This document shows, one piece after another, positions 32,936 through 41,969 of a DNA stretch of 64,000 nt (its first letter is position 1; each line of letters begins with the position of its first letter). The notes below the pieces were generated by a model, which was not told the origin of the DNA, did no database searches, and saw only the letters and a list, made by a program, of their open reading frames with translations. The stretch covers positions 29,561-93,560 of the forward strand of contig JAFAFW010000018.1 in the NCBI GenBank assembly GCA_023423275.1. Reading direction: 5' to 3'. The position numbers were made by a program, and so were the translations under genes. Source of the stretch: Pseudomonadota bacterium. GTDB taxonomy: Bacteria > Pseudomonadota > Alphaproteobacteria > Rhizobiales > Hyphomicrobiaceae.

Positions 32936-33952
32936 ATGTCGGGGGGCGGGATGAAGAACGGACCACCATCCTTGTCTCCCGTCTCCTCATCTCCGGGGGG
33001 CAGCAGCAAAAATGTGCCCGCCTCCCCGTCAGGCACAGCCAAGCGGCACAGCGGCGGCGCGTGGCAGGGCGTCTTCGGACGGCTGATCGATCCATGGCTT
33101 CGGCGCAAGTGGCGACCGGATCCGGAGGCGGAGAAAGCCTGGACGGGTCTTCAGCCCGCCGTTGTCGTCACCGGAGCCTCGGAGGGCATCGGACTGGAAA
33201 TCGCACGCCAGTTTGCCAAAAGAGGTTGCGTGGTCATGCTGGTCGCTCGAGGGGCGGAGGATCTGCAGATTGCAGCCGGTGCCATCAAGGCGGAGTACGG
33301 CATCGAGACGCTCACGCTTCCGATGGACGTCACATCTGCCGATGCGGCTGAGGCGCTGGAGGCCGAGCTTCGGCGCTATGGGTTTTATGTCGATGTCCTC
33401 GTCAATAATGCCGGAATGGGGCTAGGCGGGGAATTCATCGACCAAGAGCCGGAACGTATTGCCGCGCTTTTGAGCCTGAACATGCGAGCGATGACGCTGC
33501 TGATGCATTACTTCCTGCCGCCGATGCGCACGCGCGGGCGAGGCGGGATTCTGAACCTTGCGTCGCTGGGCGCGTTCGCACCGGGGCCGTATCAGGCCGC
33601 CTATTATGCGAGCAAGGCCTATGTTCTGTCGCTCACGGAAGCGGTTGCCTGGGAGTGTCGCGGATTGGGCGTGCGCATCGCGGCTTTCGCGCCGGGGCCG
33701 GTGCAGACGCGGTTTCATGCGAAAATGAACGCAGACAGCGCCGCTTATCGCTGGTTGCTTCCTACGCCGGCTCCATCGTCAGCGGCCGGTTCCGCTGTTC
33801 GCTGGTTCGGCTGGGGACGTACGGTGATCACATCGGGCGTGGTGGGCCCGTTGATGGCGACATTGATGCGCTTGACCCCACATCCGATTTTGGTACCGAT
33901 AATCTCATGGCTGTTGAAGCCCAGGGAAAACGCAACAGATGCTCGACACTAG
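32936..33952 (+). CDS. SDR-family NAD(P)-dependent oxidoreductase (DltE/YqjQ-like)
   Basis: A 338-residue short-chain dehydrogenase with a 70-residue N-terminal extension rich in Ser/Gly/Pro before the fold begins at VVVTGASEGIGLEIA. Then come VLVNNAGMGLGGEF, the catalytic Ser in NLASLGAFAPGP and Y-x3-K in AAYYASKAYVLSLTEA. The GASxGIG / NLASLGAF combination is typical of the subgroup near YqjQ. The C-terminal region is hydrophobic. A start further downstream is possible. It overlaps the glutamine amidotransferase gene by 14 bases. Confidence 0.85.
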   Translation: MSGGGMKNGPPSLSPVSSSPGGSSKNVPASPSGTAKRHSGGAWQGVFGRLIDPWLRRKWRPDPEAEKAWTGLQPAVVVTGASEGIGLEIARQFAKRGCVVMLVARGAEDLQIAAGAIKAEYGIETLTLPMDVTSADAAEALEAELRRYGFYVDVLVNNAGMGLGGEFIDQEPERIAALLSLNMRAMTLLMHYFLPPMRTRGRGGILNLASLGAFAPGPYQAAYYASKAYVLSLTEAVAWECRGLGVRIAAFAPGPVQTRFHAKMNADSAAYRWLLPTPAPSSAAGSAVRWFGWGRTVITSGVVGPLMATLMRLTPHPILVPIISWLLKPRENATDARH

Positions 33953-34739
33953 AGCGGCAGATGCCGCCAGCGACTCGGGGTCCCCGGAGCTGATCGCGAC
34001 GCCAACCGCCTCTCATCATCCCAGGCAGGTCGTCGTTGTTCTGCATCAGGAGCATTCCAATCCGGGTCATATCGGCCAATGGCTGAAGTCCCGGGGATAT
34101 CGACTTGATATCCGCAGGCCGCGTTTTGGCGATCCGCTCCCCGAAACGCTTGCCGAGCATGCCGGGGCCGTGATTTTCGGCGGCCCGATGAGCGCCAACG
34201 ATACCGATGCCTTCATCAAGACCGAGACGGATTGGATTGCGGTCGCGCTTCAAGAGAAAAAGCCATTTCTCGGGGTATGCCTCGGCGCGCAGATGATGGC
34301 TCGGCAACTCGGCGCGCGCGTTTATGAGCATCCCGAAAAGCACGTTGAAATCGGCTATTACGAAATCCATCCGACGCCGCACGGGCTGGAGTTCGGAAAT
34401 TGGCCGTCCCGCGTCTATCAATGGCACCGCGAAGGATTTGACTTGCCATCCGGCGCGATGCAGCTCGCGACGTCACAAAGCGCGTTCTCGAACCAGGCGA
34501 TGGTCTATGGCGCTGCCGTCGGCGTACAATTCCACCCCGAGATCACCTATGCGATGGTCAACCGGTGGAGTGGCAGCAACCCTCATCGCCTGACGATGCC
34601 CGGCGCGAAGGATCGTCCAAGTCAGCTTTCAGATCATCTCTATCACGGGCCGGGCGTGCGCGGTTGGCTCGACGGCTTCATGCAGCGGTGGCTTGCAGGG
34701 GCGACAACGCAGGGCAGCAAGGCGGCGACTGTCGCCTAA
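33939..34739 (+). CDS. Class I glutamine amidotransferase-like protein
   Basis: A 266-residue stand-alone GATase1 domain. The nucleophile elbow is GVCLGAQMMA with Cys114, and the remaining dyad is in GVQFHPEI with His199 and Glu201. This is the GuaA-like/YfeJ subgroup that either hydrolyses glutamine or acts on gamma-glutamyl compounds. The first 25 residues are a poorly conserved tail. It overlaps the SDR stop and so is co-expressed with it. No synthetase partner is nearby, so the acceptor is unknown. Confidence 0.85.
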   Translation: MLDTRAADAASDSGSPELIATPTASHHPRQVVVVLHQEHSNPGHIGQWLKSRGYRLDIRRPRFGDPLPETLAEHAGAVIFGGPMSANDTDAFIKTETDWIAVALQEKKPFLGVCLGAQMMARQLGARVYEHPEKHVEIGYYEIHPTPHGLEFGNWPSRVYQWHREGFDLPSGAMQLATSQSAFSNQAMVYGAAVGVQFHPEITYAMVNRWSGSNPHRLTMPGAKDRPSQLSDHLYHGPGVRGWLDGFMQRWLAGATTQGSKAATVA

Positions 34740-34934
34740 GCCGGCCGAATATCTTTCGTCTCATACCCAGCAACTTTATTTGCCAAGTCGAAAGTATTTG
34801 CGCTTAAAGTGGCGCGCGCCGTGAAATCTAGTTTTGCGTATCCGGCGCCGGCGCGGTGGTGCATCGGGACGAAGTCGACTCGGAATTGCTCCCCGCGCCT
34901 TCTTTTCCAGCTTGTTTTGGGCGGCTGGCTGCGG

Positions 34935-35492
34935 TCAGAGCACGTGCTCCGGCCCCTCGATCCCGAGCGTATCGAGGTCAGGGGCGCGGCTGATGGTATC
35001 GTATCTCAGGAAATACTCGTCGAGCTGTGGCGGAGAGATGGAGCTGCCCGACAGCATCGCATGCACCTGTCCGCGGTGGTGCACCTGATGCACGAAAAGA
35101 TGTGACAGCGTATCGCCAACTGTTTCGTGGTCGATCCCGTCCGGTCCGCGATCGATGCCGATAACCCGATCGAGTTCATCAACCGTCAGCCGGTCGCAAA
35201 AACCGATCAGCCGTTGATCGATGGCGATCTGGCCCATCCGGACGGCTGCCAATTCCATGCGCGGCTGCCACGTCTCAAGACGCGCATATCCCAAGCGGCC
35301 GTTCTCCAGCGCGTCGAGATAATAGACGTCGATCATCAGGATATGGTCCAGCGTGGCCTGGATGGACGGAAAGAAGCTGGTACGTTCCGCCTGGAATTCT
35401 TCACGGGACAAGCGGCCACACGCGTCCAGCAGCCTGTAGTTCGACCAGGCATTGTTGCGCGCCATACGCCGGAAGTGAGCGGTCAGGTCCAT
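34935..35492 (-). CDS. DinB-fold damage-inducible family protein
   Basis: A 185-residue four-helix-bundle protein of the DinB/YfiT metal-enzyme superfamily. The metal histidines are visible in TLDHILMIDVYYLDAL and in HQVHHRGQVHAML. Members are often thiol-dependent transferases for bacillithiol or mycothiol, but alphaproteobacteria lack those thiols, so the activity is open. The frame extends to 35543, but GAGGTG six bases before the ATG at 35492 and the family N-terminus MDLTAHFRRMARNN decide the start. It is divergent from the TRAP binding-protein gene. Confidence 0.82.
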   Translation of the reverse strand: MDLTAHFRRMARNNAWSNYRLLDACGRLSREEFQAERTSFFPSIQATLDHILMIDVYYLDALENGRLGYARLETWQPRMELAAVRMGQIAIDQRLIGFCDRLTVDELDRVIGIDRGPDGIDHETVGDTLSHLFVHQVHHRGQVHAMLSGSSISPPQLDEYFLRYDTISRAPDLDTLGIEGPEHVL

Positions 35493-35595
35493 CACGTACA
35501 CCTCGATGACGCAATTTTTCGTCAGGTGCCATGTTCGGGTCAAGCGCTTCCTGAAATATGAACGCTGGCCACGAGTTCATTCCGTGCGTTTTCAT

Positions 35596-35601
35596 TATAA
35601 T
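35596..35601 (+). promoter_or_regulatory. Candidate -10 hexamer of the DctP gene
   Basis: A perfect TATAAT lies 31 bases before the ATG at 35633. The region 16-18 bases upstream (around GAGTTC) is a poor -35, so an activator may be needed. Confidence 0.35.
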
Positions 35602-35632
35602 CGCCCAACCTGAACCCAAAAGAGGATCGCGC

Positions 35633-36718
35633 ATGAAACGCCGCACGCTTTTCAAGGTCGGCGCCTTGACGGCGGCAGCCTCGGCGCTTGCCCGCCCGGC
35701 CGTTGCACAAGGCATGCCCGATGTACGGTGGCGGTTGACGTCGGCGTTTCCCAAGCCGCTCGCTATCATCACGGGGGCGGCGGAGACATTCGCGCGATAT
35801 GTGTCTGATGCAACTGACGGCCACTTCAACATCAGCACATTTCCGGCGGGCGAGCTTGCGCCCGGCCTGAAAGCCATCGATGCCGTGGCGGATGGAACGG
35901 TCGAATGCGCGCAGGCGCCGCTCTACTTCAATATGGACCAGGAACCGACGCTGGCGATCGGGACCGGCCTGCCGTTTGGGATGAATGCGCGGCATCAGCA
36001 ATCCTGGTGGATCGCCGGTGGAGGCGCCGCCCTGATCAACGAGGCGTTGTCGAAATTCAATTGCACCGCCCTGGTCATGGGAAACTCCGGGACGCAGATG
36101 GGCGGATGGTTCCGGAAAGAAATCCGGTCGGTTGACGATCTCAAGGGGCTGAAGTTCCGCATCGGCGGCATGGGGGGCGATATTCTCGCGCGCCTGGGCG
36201 TCGAACGCGTGATGACCGCGCCCGGCGACATCTCTGCGGCACTGGAAGAGGGCCGGATCGACGCTGCGGAATTCGTGGGACCGTTCGACGATGAGCGGCT
36301 CGGTTTCCAGAAGGTTGCCAAATACTATTACTATCCGGGCTGGTGGGAGGGCGGCGCGATGCTGCATCTCGTTGTGCATCGCGATAAATGGGAAGCCTTG
36401 CCGGAGCATTATCGGTCCGTACTGCGTCAGGCGGGCGAGGCAACCAATGCCTGGATGCTGGCGCGCTACGACAAGGAAAACCCGGCGGCCCTGCATCGCC
36501 TCATCGACAATGGCGTCCTGCTCAAGGCCTTTCCGAAACCCGTGATCGAGGCTTGTTGGGCGGCCGCCAAAGAGCACTACGCCAGCGTTGCGGAGAACAA
36601 TGCTCTCTTCAAACGGACTTTGGACTCCCATGATGCGTTTCGGGGCGAGGCGCTCTCATATTGGAGGATCGCCGAGCACGACTATGACAGCATGATGCTG
36701 GAGATCCTGCGCCAGTAA
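35633..36718 (+). CDS. TRAP transporter solute-binding protein, DctP family
   Basis: A periplasmic receptor of 361 residues with a twin-arginine-like signal (KRRTLFKVGALTAAASALA). The DctP fold shows FARYVSDATDGHFNISTFPA, GELAPGLKAIDAVADGTVEC and MGGWFRKEIRSVDDLKGLKF, where the conserved Arg binds a substrate carboxylate. It is nearest to receptors for 2-oxo or hydroxy monocarboxylic acids, by general pattern. AGAGGA lies six bases before the chosen ATG; the frame is open from 35558. No DctQ or DctM membrane gene is adjacent. The following three genes would metabolise the substrate. Confidence 0.9.
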   Translation: MKRRTLFKVGALTAAASALARPAVAQGMPDVRWRLTSAFPKPLAIITGAAETFARYVSDATDGHFNISTFPAGELAPGLKAIDAVADGTVECAQAPLYFNMDQEPTLAIGTGLPFGMNARHQQSWWIAGGGAALINEALSKFNCTALVMGNSGTQMGGWFRKEIRSVDDLKGLKFRIGGMGGDILARLGVERVMTAPGDISAALEEGRIDAAEFVGPFDDERLGFQKVAKYYYYPGWWEGGAMLHLVVHRDKWEALPEHYRSVLRQAGEATNAWMLARYDKENPAALHRLIDNGVLLKAFPKPVIEACWAAAKEHYASVAENNALFKRTLDSHDAFRGEALSYWRIAEHDYDSMMLEILRQ

Positions 36719-36865
36719 GTCATCGCACGGCGGGGCGACGGCCGCGCAGAGCAATGTTGCGGACTCTGCACGTGCACTTGGCGCTGTTCTCTGGCACAAA
36801 TCGGCGCGATGGCGGCCGTATGCCGTCACGTCACGCAGACACAAGAAACGATATAGGGCGGAAAC

Positions 36866-37639
36866 ATGACGACGACGTCGTTGCGCGCGCGCGCGATGCA
36901 GGGTGATCAGGTGCTCGGCGCCATGGTCTTCGAATTCTTTTCACCGGGCATCGCACAGATCCTGAAATTGGCAGGATGCGAGTATGTGATCTACGACATG
37001 GAGCACGCCGGCATGGGGCTGGAGACGCTCAAGACCCAGGTTGCGGCCTGTCGCGGTTGCGGGATCGCGCCGATGGTCCGTGTGCCCCGCGGCGAATATC
37101 ATTTCCTGGCGCGCGCGCTGGATGTCGGGGCGCAGGGCGTGATGATCCCGATGGTGGAGAGCGTCGAGCAGGCGCGTGCCATTGTGGAAGCGACCCGCTA
37201 TCCACCACGTGGACGGCGCGGGGCCGCATTCGGGTTCGCACACGATGACTACGAGGCGGGCAGCCCGCACGAGAAGATCGCCGCAGCCGATGCCCGCAAT
37301 CTGGTGATTGCCCAGATCGAGACGGAACGCGGACTGGAGGTTGCCGAGGATATCGCCGCCATCGATGGCATCGACGTGCTGTGGCTCGGTCACTTCGATC
37401 TCACGAATTTTCTCGGAATCCCCGGTCAGTTCGACAATCCGAAGTATCTGAAAGCCGTCGAGCGGATCGTGAAGGCGGGCCGCGCTCATGGCAAAGGGCT
37501 CGGCTTTCTTGCCACCGACGAGAACTGGGCGACGCAATATAAGGCGTTGGGCTTCAACATGCTCGCCGCAGGCACGGATCATGGCCTGCTGATGGCGGGC
37601 GTCCGGTCGGTTCTGAATTCGATCGGAGGCACGGCATGA
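36866..37639 (+). CDS. HpcH/HpaI-family 2-oxo-acid aldolase (module B)
   Basis: A 257-residue class II pyruvate aldolase with VIYDMEHAGMGLETLKTQ, PMVRVPRGEYHFLARALDVG, the metal-site AQIETERGLEVAEDI and LWLGHFDLTNFLG. It is only distantly similar to the module A aldolase: the order of motifs is the same but the residues around the GPADLS region differ (GHFDLT here). It probably cleaves a 2-oxo-4-hydroxy acid. The stop overlaps the dehydrogenase start (ATGA). A 10-base palindrome TGCACGTGCA lies upstream at 36767-36776. Confidence 0.88.
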   Translation: MTTTSLRARAMQGDQVLGAMVFEFFSPGIAQILKLAGCEYVIYDMEHAGMGLETLKTQVAACRGCGIAPMVRVPRGEYHFLARALDVGAQGVMIPMVESVEQARAIVEATRYPPRGRRGAAFGFAHDDYEAGSPHEKIAAADARNLVIAQIETERGLEVAEDIAAIDGIDVLWLGHFDLTNFLGIPGQFDNPKYLKAVERIVKAGRAHGKGLGFLATDENWATQYKALGFNMLAAGTDHGLLMAGVRSVLNSIGGTA

Positions 37640-38637
37640 CATTCAAGGTTGGTCTGTCCAGCGGACTGCTGGATTCCGAAGGCGAACCGATCTTCGGTCG
37701 CGCCGCGCTGGCTGCACTCGATCATCCCGGAATATCTTGGGAGTGGGTGCCGGGCATTCATGCCGAAATCACACCGGAACTCGCTGCAAAATACGATGCG
37801 CTGCACATCAATCTAGAGCGTGTGACGCCGGCATCGGTCGCGGGGTCGGATCGCCGCGTGAAAATCTTTGCTCGCAATGGCGTGGGTTACGACACGGTCG
37901 ATGTGGCCGCCTGCACGGAAAAGGGCGTACTCGTCACCAACACACCTGTTGCAGTACGTCGTCCCGTGGCCGTAGCCGCGCTGACCCTGATCTTCGCGCT
38001 GGCTGGACGCTTGTTCATGAAAGATGAACTGGTCCGCACCAATCGCTGGAACGATCGCAACAATTACATGGGCCAGGGTCTGACAACCCGGACGCTCGGC
38101 TTGATCGGCGCAGGCAGCATCGGCCAGGAAATCATGCGGCTCGCCGGTCCGTTCTTTCAAAGGATCGTTGCCGCCGATCCCTTTGTTTCCAAGGAGACGG
38201 TGGCCTCGGTGGGCGGTGAACTGCTGCCTTTTGATGACGTCATGCGGCAATCGGATTTCGTCGTTGCCTGCTGTCTGTTGACGCCTGAAACGCGTCACCT
38301 GATCAACGCCCGTGCGCTCGGCCTGATGAAGCCAACCGCCTACTTCCTCAATGTCGGGCGCGGTCCTATCCATGATGAGGCGGCTCTGGCCGACGCGCTG
38401 AGCACCGGCAAGATCGCTGGTGCGGGTCTCGATGTGACGGAGGTCGAGCCCATCTCGCCCGATAGTCCGCTGATCGGAATGAAGAACACCATCATCACAC
38501 CGCATGCGCTGTGTTGGACGGATGAATGCTTCGGCGACATTGCCTCCACAGCGCTCAACTCCATCGTCGATGCACTTCAAGGCCAAAAGCCGAAGCATCT
38601 CGTTGATCCGTCCGCCTGGGAGCGGCGATCGGCCTGA
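37636..38637 (+). CDS. D-isomer 2-hydroxyacid dehydrogenase (module B)
   Basis: A 333-residue Rossmann dehydrogenase. RNGVGYDTVDVAACTEKG is the substrate-side Arg-containing motif found in this family as R-x-G-x-G-x-D, LGLIGAGSIGQEIMRLAG is the NAD(P) loop, FLNVGRGPIHDEAALADAL contains the catalytic Arg, and IITPHALCWTDEC the catalytic His. It is translationally coupled to the module B aldolase by four bases. The reaction is oxidation or reduction at C2 of a hydroxy/oxo acid. Confidence 0.88.
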   Translation: MTFKVGLSSGLLDSEGEPIFGRAALAALDHPGISWEWVPGIHAEITPELAAKYDALHINLERVTPASVAGSDRRVKIFARNGVGYDTVDVAACTEKGVLVTNTPVAVRRPVAVAALTLIFALAGRLFMKDELVRTNRWNDRNNYMGQGLTTRTLGLIGAGSIGQEIMRLAGPFFQRIVAADPFVSKETVASVGGELLPFDDVMRQSDFVVACCLLTPETRHLINARALGLMKPTAYFLNVGRGPIHDEAALADALSTGKIAGAGLDVTEVEPISPDSPLIGMKNTIITPHALCWTDECFGDIASTALNSIVDALQGQKPKHLVDPSAWERRSA

Positions 38638-38670
38638 GCCGTCAAAACAAATCAAATTGGGAGGGTAGAC

Positions 38671-39327
38671 ATGGCCGCGCGTTTGAATGAGATCCGCGAG
38701 AAGCTGTTTACGTCGGTGCTGTCGGATTGTCTGGACGCCGTGGGTGTCATGGACCAGGCCGTTTCATCGCGGATCCGTCCGCTGGACGAGAACCTCGTGA
38801 TGGTGGGGCGTGCACGGACCGCCGCGTTCATGGAAGTCTATCACCATGAGACAGATACTAACCCTTACGAGCTGGAGATCGCGCTCATCGATAGTCTGCA
38901 GGCCGGTGAAATCCCGGTGTTTGCCTGTTCCAATCCGGCACGTGTGGCGCCGTGGGGCGAACTGCTCTCAACGGCCGCGATGGCGCGTGGTGCTGCCGGT
39001 GCGCTGATGGATGGCTGCACGCGCGACGTGAAGGCCATCCGGGTGATGCAATTTCCCGTATTTCATGGCGGCATCGCGCCGCTCGACTCGAAAGGCCGTG
39101 GGCGGATCATGGCGATCGATGTGCCGATCGTCTGCGCGGGCGTTAAAGTCACGCCAGGAGATTTGATTTTTGGAGACGCGGACGGTGTCGTCGTCATTCC
39201 AAAGACGGTCGAGGACGAGGTGCTGCGGCTGGCTTTTGAAAAGGTCAAAGGCGAACATTCGACGCTGGAAGAATTGCGCGCCGGACAAAAGCTCGCGGAC
39301 GTCTTCGCACGGCACGGAATCCTTTGA
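38671..39327 (+). CDS. RraA-family protein, probable oxo-acid aldolase/decarboxylase (module B)
   Basis: A 218-residue RraA-family protein. The diagnostic stretch reads PWGELLSTAAMARGAAGALM followed by DGCTRDVKAI, with the Gly-Glu-Leu-Leu and Asp-Gly-x-x-Arg-Asp residues expected for a catalytic member. GGGAGGG lies before the ATG. It is the last gene of module B. RraA with an HpaI aldolase and a 2-hydroxyacid dehydrogenase also occurs in module A, so the three families appear to act as a set. Confidence 0.85.
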   Translation: MAARLNEIREKLFTSVLSDCLDAVGVMDQAVSSRIRPLDENLVMVGRARTAAFMEVYHHETDTNPYELEIALIDSLQAGEIPVFACSNPARVAPWGELLSTAAMARGAAGALMDGCTRDVKAIRVMQFPVFHGGIAPLDSKGRGRIMAIDVPIVCAGVKVTPGDLIFGDADGVVVIPKTVEDEVLRLAFEKVKGEHSTLEELRAGQKLADVFARHGIL

Positions 39328-39460
39328 CTGAACAGTGTCTAATACCCCGGATACCATAGCGATTTATTAATCTTGCGGAAAAACATGCTTATAACGGATT
39401 ATCCGTGCAGGTGCGGAAATCGAAATGTCCGCCACGCATGGTTAATTCTGGGGGCATGGG

Positions 39461-39715
39461 ATGTCCAGTTCGAACGAGGAATTTGCGCTCGGTACGCAAG
39501 CCCTGCTGGGCCGCGCGATTGGCGAGGTCAATGGCCTTCAACGGCGCATTGGAGCTCTTGAGCGCGATCTGTTTCTGCTGCAGGAGCGGCTGGACGCCAA
39601 GCCGACGCGCCAGGAATTTGCGTTTTACCTGTTCGGCCTGATCATGCTCGGGATGGTATTCTCCGGCAGCGTCGTCGTGCTGAACCTCTGGTGGCTGGGG
39701 AAGCTCAGCTTTTGA
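39461..39715 (+). CDS. Small membrane-anchored coiled-coil hypothetical protein
   Basis: An 84-residue protein with a heptad-like stretch, RRIGALERDLFLLQERLDAK, followed by one transmembrane segment (FYLFGLIMLGMVFSGSVVVL) and a short basic tail. It is followed by a strong terminator, so it is expressed alone. The upstream 133 bases contain a small palindrome ACGGAT-T-ATCCGT at 39394-39406. Function unknown; a membrane-associated partner protein is the simplest guess. Confidence 0.6.
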   Translation: MSSSNEEFALGTQALLGRAIGEVNGLQRRIGALERDLFLLQERLDAKPTRQEFAFYLFGLIMLGMVFSGSVVVLNLWWLGKLSF

Positions 39716-39741
39716 ATTGATCGTCGCTTAATTTGAATTGT

Positions 39742-39775
39742 CGGCAGCGAAGGCATTCGCCCTCGCTGCCGTTTT
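39742..39775 (+). terminator. Intrinsic terminator after the small membrane protein gene
   Basis: CGGCAGCGA paired with TCGCTGCCG (9 bp) around a 12-base loop, followed by TTTT. It lies five bases from the converging phoX stop and could also slow transcription from that side. Confidence 0.75.
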
Positions 39776-39779
39776 CGTA

Positions 39780-41753
39780 TCAGACAGCGATTTTGCCGCC
39801 CCCGCGCTTCGTGATGGCGACAACCGCCGGCCGCGGAGGCATGTCGTCCTTGAAGTCGGGCCAGCGGGTCGACGGGTTCTCGAACGTGGCGACCGCGCCG
39901 CTGTCCTCATCGCCTTCTCCGGGATGCTGGATGGCGACGAAGAATGTCTGCATGTCGGGCGTGAATTCCGGTCCGCATAGTTCGGCGCCGTTCGGGCAAC
40001 GGAAGAACAGCTTCGAGGTGCCGCGGGCGGCGCCTTCAGTCTCGACAGCCCACACGCCATCGGCGCGGCCGGTCTTGGCTGGCGAGTTGCCGTCCGTGGA
40101 TACCCACAACCGTCCGTCGGCGTCGATGGCGCAGTTGTCGGGCATTCCGAACCAGCCGTCCTTGGTGGTGGACGGATGGAACGTCGCGCCGACCTCCGCG
40201 ATGGATGGGTCGCCGCACTTGATCAGAATTTCCCAGGTGAATTTCGTGGAGGCGTGATCGCCGCCGTCCGGCATCATCTCGACGATATGGCCGAATTTGT
40301 TATCGGCGCGGGGATTGGCGGCGTCGACCTGATCGGCTTTGCGACGCGTATTGTTGGTCAGCATCACGTAGATTTTGTTGGTCTTCGGATTGGCCTCGAC
40401 ATCTTCCGGACGGTCCATTTTCGTCGCGCCGAGCAGGTCTGCGGCGAGACGGGCATGGATGACGACGTCGCCTTGATCCGCGAAGCCGTTCTCAGCGGTC
40501 AGCTTGCCCTGTCCCTGGATCAGCGGCAGCCACTCGCCGGTGCCGTCGTCATTGTAGCGCGCGACATAAAGCGTGCCGCTGTCGAGCAGGTCCTTATTGG
40601 CTGTCCGGTTTTGCCGATCGACGGCGCCGCTGGTGACGAACTTGTAGACGTAGTCGAAGCGCTCGTCGTCGCCCTGGTAGACGACGAAGCGGCCGTCCGT
40701 GTTGATGATGTTCGCCGCGCCCTCGTGCTTGAAGCGGCCCATCGCGGTGCGCTTGACGGGTGTCGAAGCCGGATCGTGCGGGTCGATCTCGACAACCCAG
40801 CCGAAGCGGTTGGCCTCGTTGGGCTCCTTTGCGTAGTCGAAGCGGTCGTGGAACTGACCCCAGTTGTACCATTCGCCGGGCGTGCCGTAGCGCTTCTGCG
40901 CCTTGGCGTCCGGACCGTCGGCGGCTGCCTTCTTGCTCCAGAAATAGCCGTTGAAGTTCTCCTCGCACGTCAGCCACGTGCCCCACGGCGTCGTTGCGCC
41001 GGCGCAGTTGTTGAGCATGCCCTTGACGCGCGTGCCCGAAGGATCGGCGTTGGTGCGCATTCTGGCGTGACCAGCCGCGGGGCCAGAGATGGTCATCTCC
41101 GTTTCCGCCGTGATGCGGCGCGCATATTTGGAATCCGGCACGACCGCCCATTTGCCATCGGTCTTGCGGATTTCCAGCACGGAGCCGCCGTGGGCCATCA
41201 GCTCGATATCGACCAGATCGCGCGTGATGCCCTTGAAGCCAGCCTCTTTGGTGTCCTGGCGGCCGACGCCCGGAAACATCAGTTCCTCGTTAGTGTACTC
41301 GTGGTTGACGACAAGCAGGCCGTGCTCGGAGCTGCCGTCAAGCGGGATGTAGCCGAGATAATCGTTGTTGTAGCCAAACTGGCCCGCTTGCGACGCGCCG
41401 CTCTGTTTCTGCGGGTCGAACTCCGGTGCGTTGGAGAGAACCTTGTCGCCCCAGCGGATCAGGACGTCGGCGTCGTAGCCTTCTGCGACGTAGTGATGTT
41501 CGTCGGACCCTGCCGCGATTTCCTTGAAATTGAAGGTTGGAGTGGCCGCCTGTGCTTCGCGGGGCGCCATCATCGCCAGCGGGGATGCGACCGTGGAGAT
41601 GGCCGAGACGGCGAGCGCGCCACGCATGATGTCGCGCCGTGAGTAGCGGGCCGCGATCACGTCGCCCATGGTGGGATTGCTACTTGTATTCGAGCCCGCG
41701 TTTTCGGCTTCTTCATACTGAACCGAGAGCGGCTTGAGGTCGCGATCACTCAT
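39780..41753 (-). CDS. phoX: PhoX-family alkaline phosphatase (DUF839), Tat-exported
   Basis: A 657-residue enzyme that hydrolyses phosphate esters outside the cytoplasm. The twin-arginine motif is YSRRDIMRG near residue 37, followed by a hydrophobic stretch and AQA cleavage site, as PhoX is exported folded with its Fe/Ca cofactor. Iron/calcium site features include LLVVNHEYTNEE, NNCAGATTPWGTWLTCEENF with the conserved Cys, and HARLAADLLGATKMDRPEDV. GGAGG lies six bases before the ATG. It is divergent from the 2-oxoacid oxidoreductase operon. I looked for a Pho box in the 276-base gap and found no convincing one. Confidence 0.92.
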   Translation of the reverse strand: MSDRDLKPLSVQYEEAENAGSNTSSNPTMGDVIAARYSRRDIMRGALAVSAISTVASPLAMMAPREAQAATPTFNFKEIAAGSDEHHYVAEGYDADVLIRWGDKVLSNAPEFDPQKQSGASQAGQFGYNNDYLGYIPLDGSSEHGLLVVNHEYTNEELMFPGVGRQDTKEAGFKGITRDLVDIELMAHGGSVLEIRKTDGKWAVVPDSKYARRITAETEMTISGPAAGHARMRTNADPSGTRVKGMLNNCAGATTPWGTWLTCEENFNGYFWSKKAAADGPDAKAQKRYGTPGEWYNWGQFHDRFDYAKEPNEANRFGWVVEIDPHDPASTPVKRTAMGRFKHEGAANIINTDGRFVVYQGDDERFDYVYKFVTSGAVDRQNRTANKDLLDSGTLYVARYNDDGTGEWLPLIQGQGKLTAENGFADQGDVVIHARLAADLLGATKMDRPEDVEANPKTNKIYVMLTNNTRRKADQVDAANPRADNKFGHIVEMMPDGGDHASTKFTWEILIKCGDPSIAEVGATFHPSTTKDGWFGMPDNCAIDADGRLWVSTDGNSPAKTGRADGVWAVETEGAARGTSKLFFRCPNGAELCGPEFTPDMQTFFVAIQHPGEGDEDSGAVATFENPSTRWPDFKDDMPPRPAVVAITKRGGGKIAV

Positions 41754-41969
41754 GGCTTGCCTCCATCAGCGTTTGTGATGGGAGCCGATCTAAGAGGCAC
41801 GCATGTATCGCTCATGACAAGTCTCTGGACGGGATATGCGCAGCTGCAGGCGAAATGCTGCGTCGCAACAAGGAACTACGCTTTGTCACAAGTGTATTGA
41901 AAGGTGTGCCTCAGGGTTCAGAAGCGCTTGCCACCGTGTTGGTTGGATATCTAAATTGGACTAAATATA

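Noticed and set aside
40176..41642. 488-codon plus-strand frame opposite phoX
   Set aside because: Antisense shadow of a GC-rich gene; no ribosome site or motif, and the minus strand carries a clear PhoX.
41754..41900. Possible Pho box upstream of phoX
   Set aside because: TTGTCAT on the minus strand has no acceptable second CTGTCAT-like half at the right spacing; TTTGTCAC on the other strand is also a single half.
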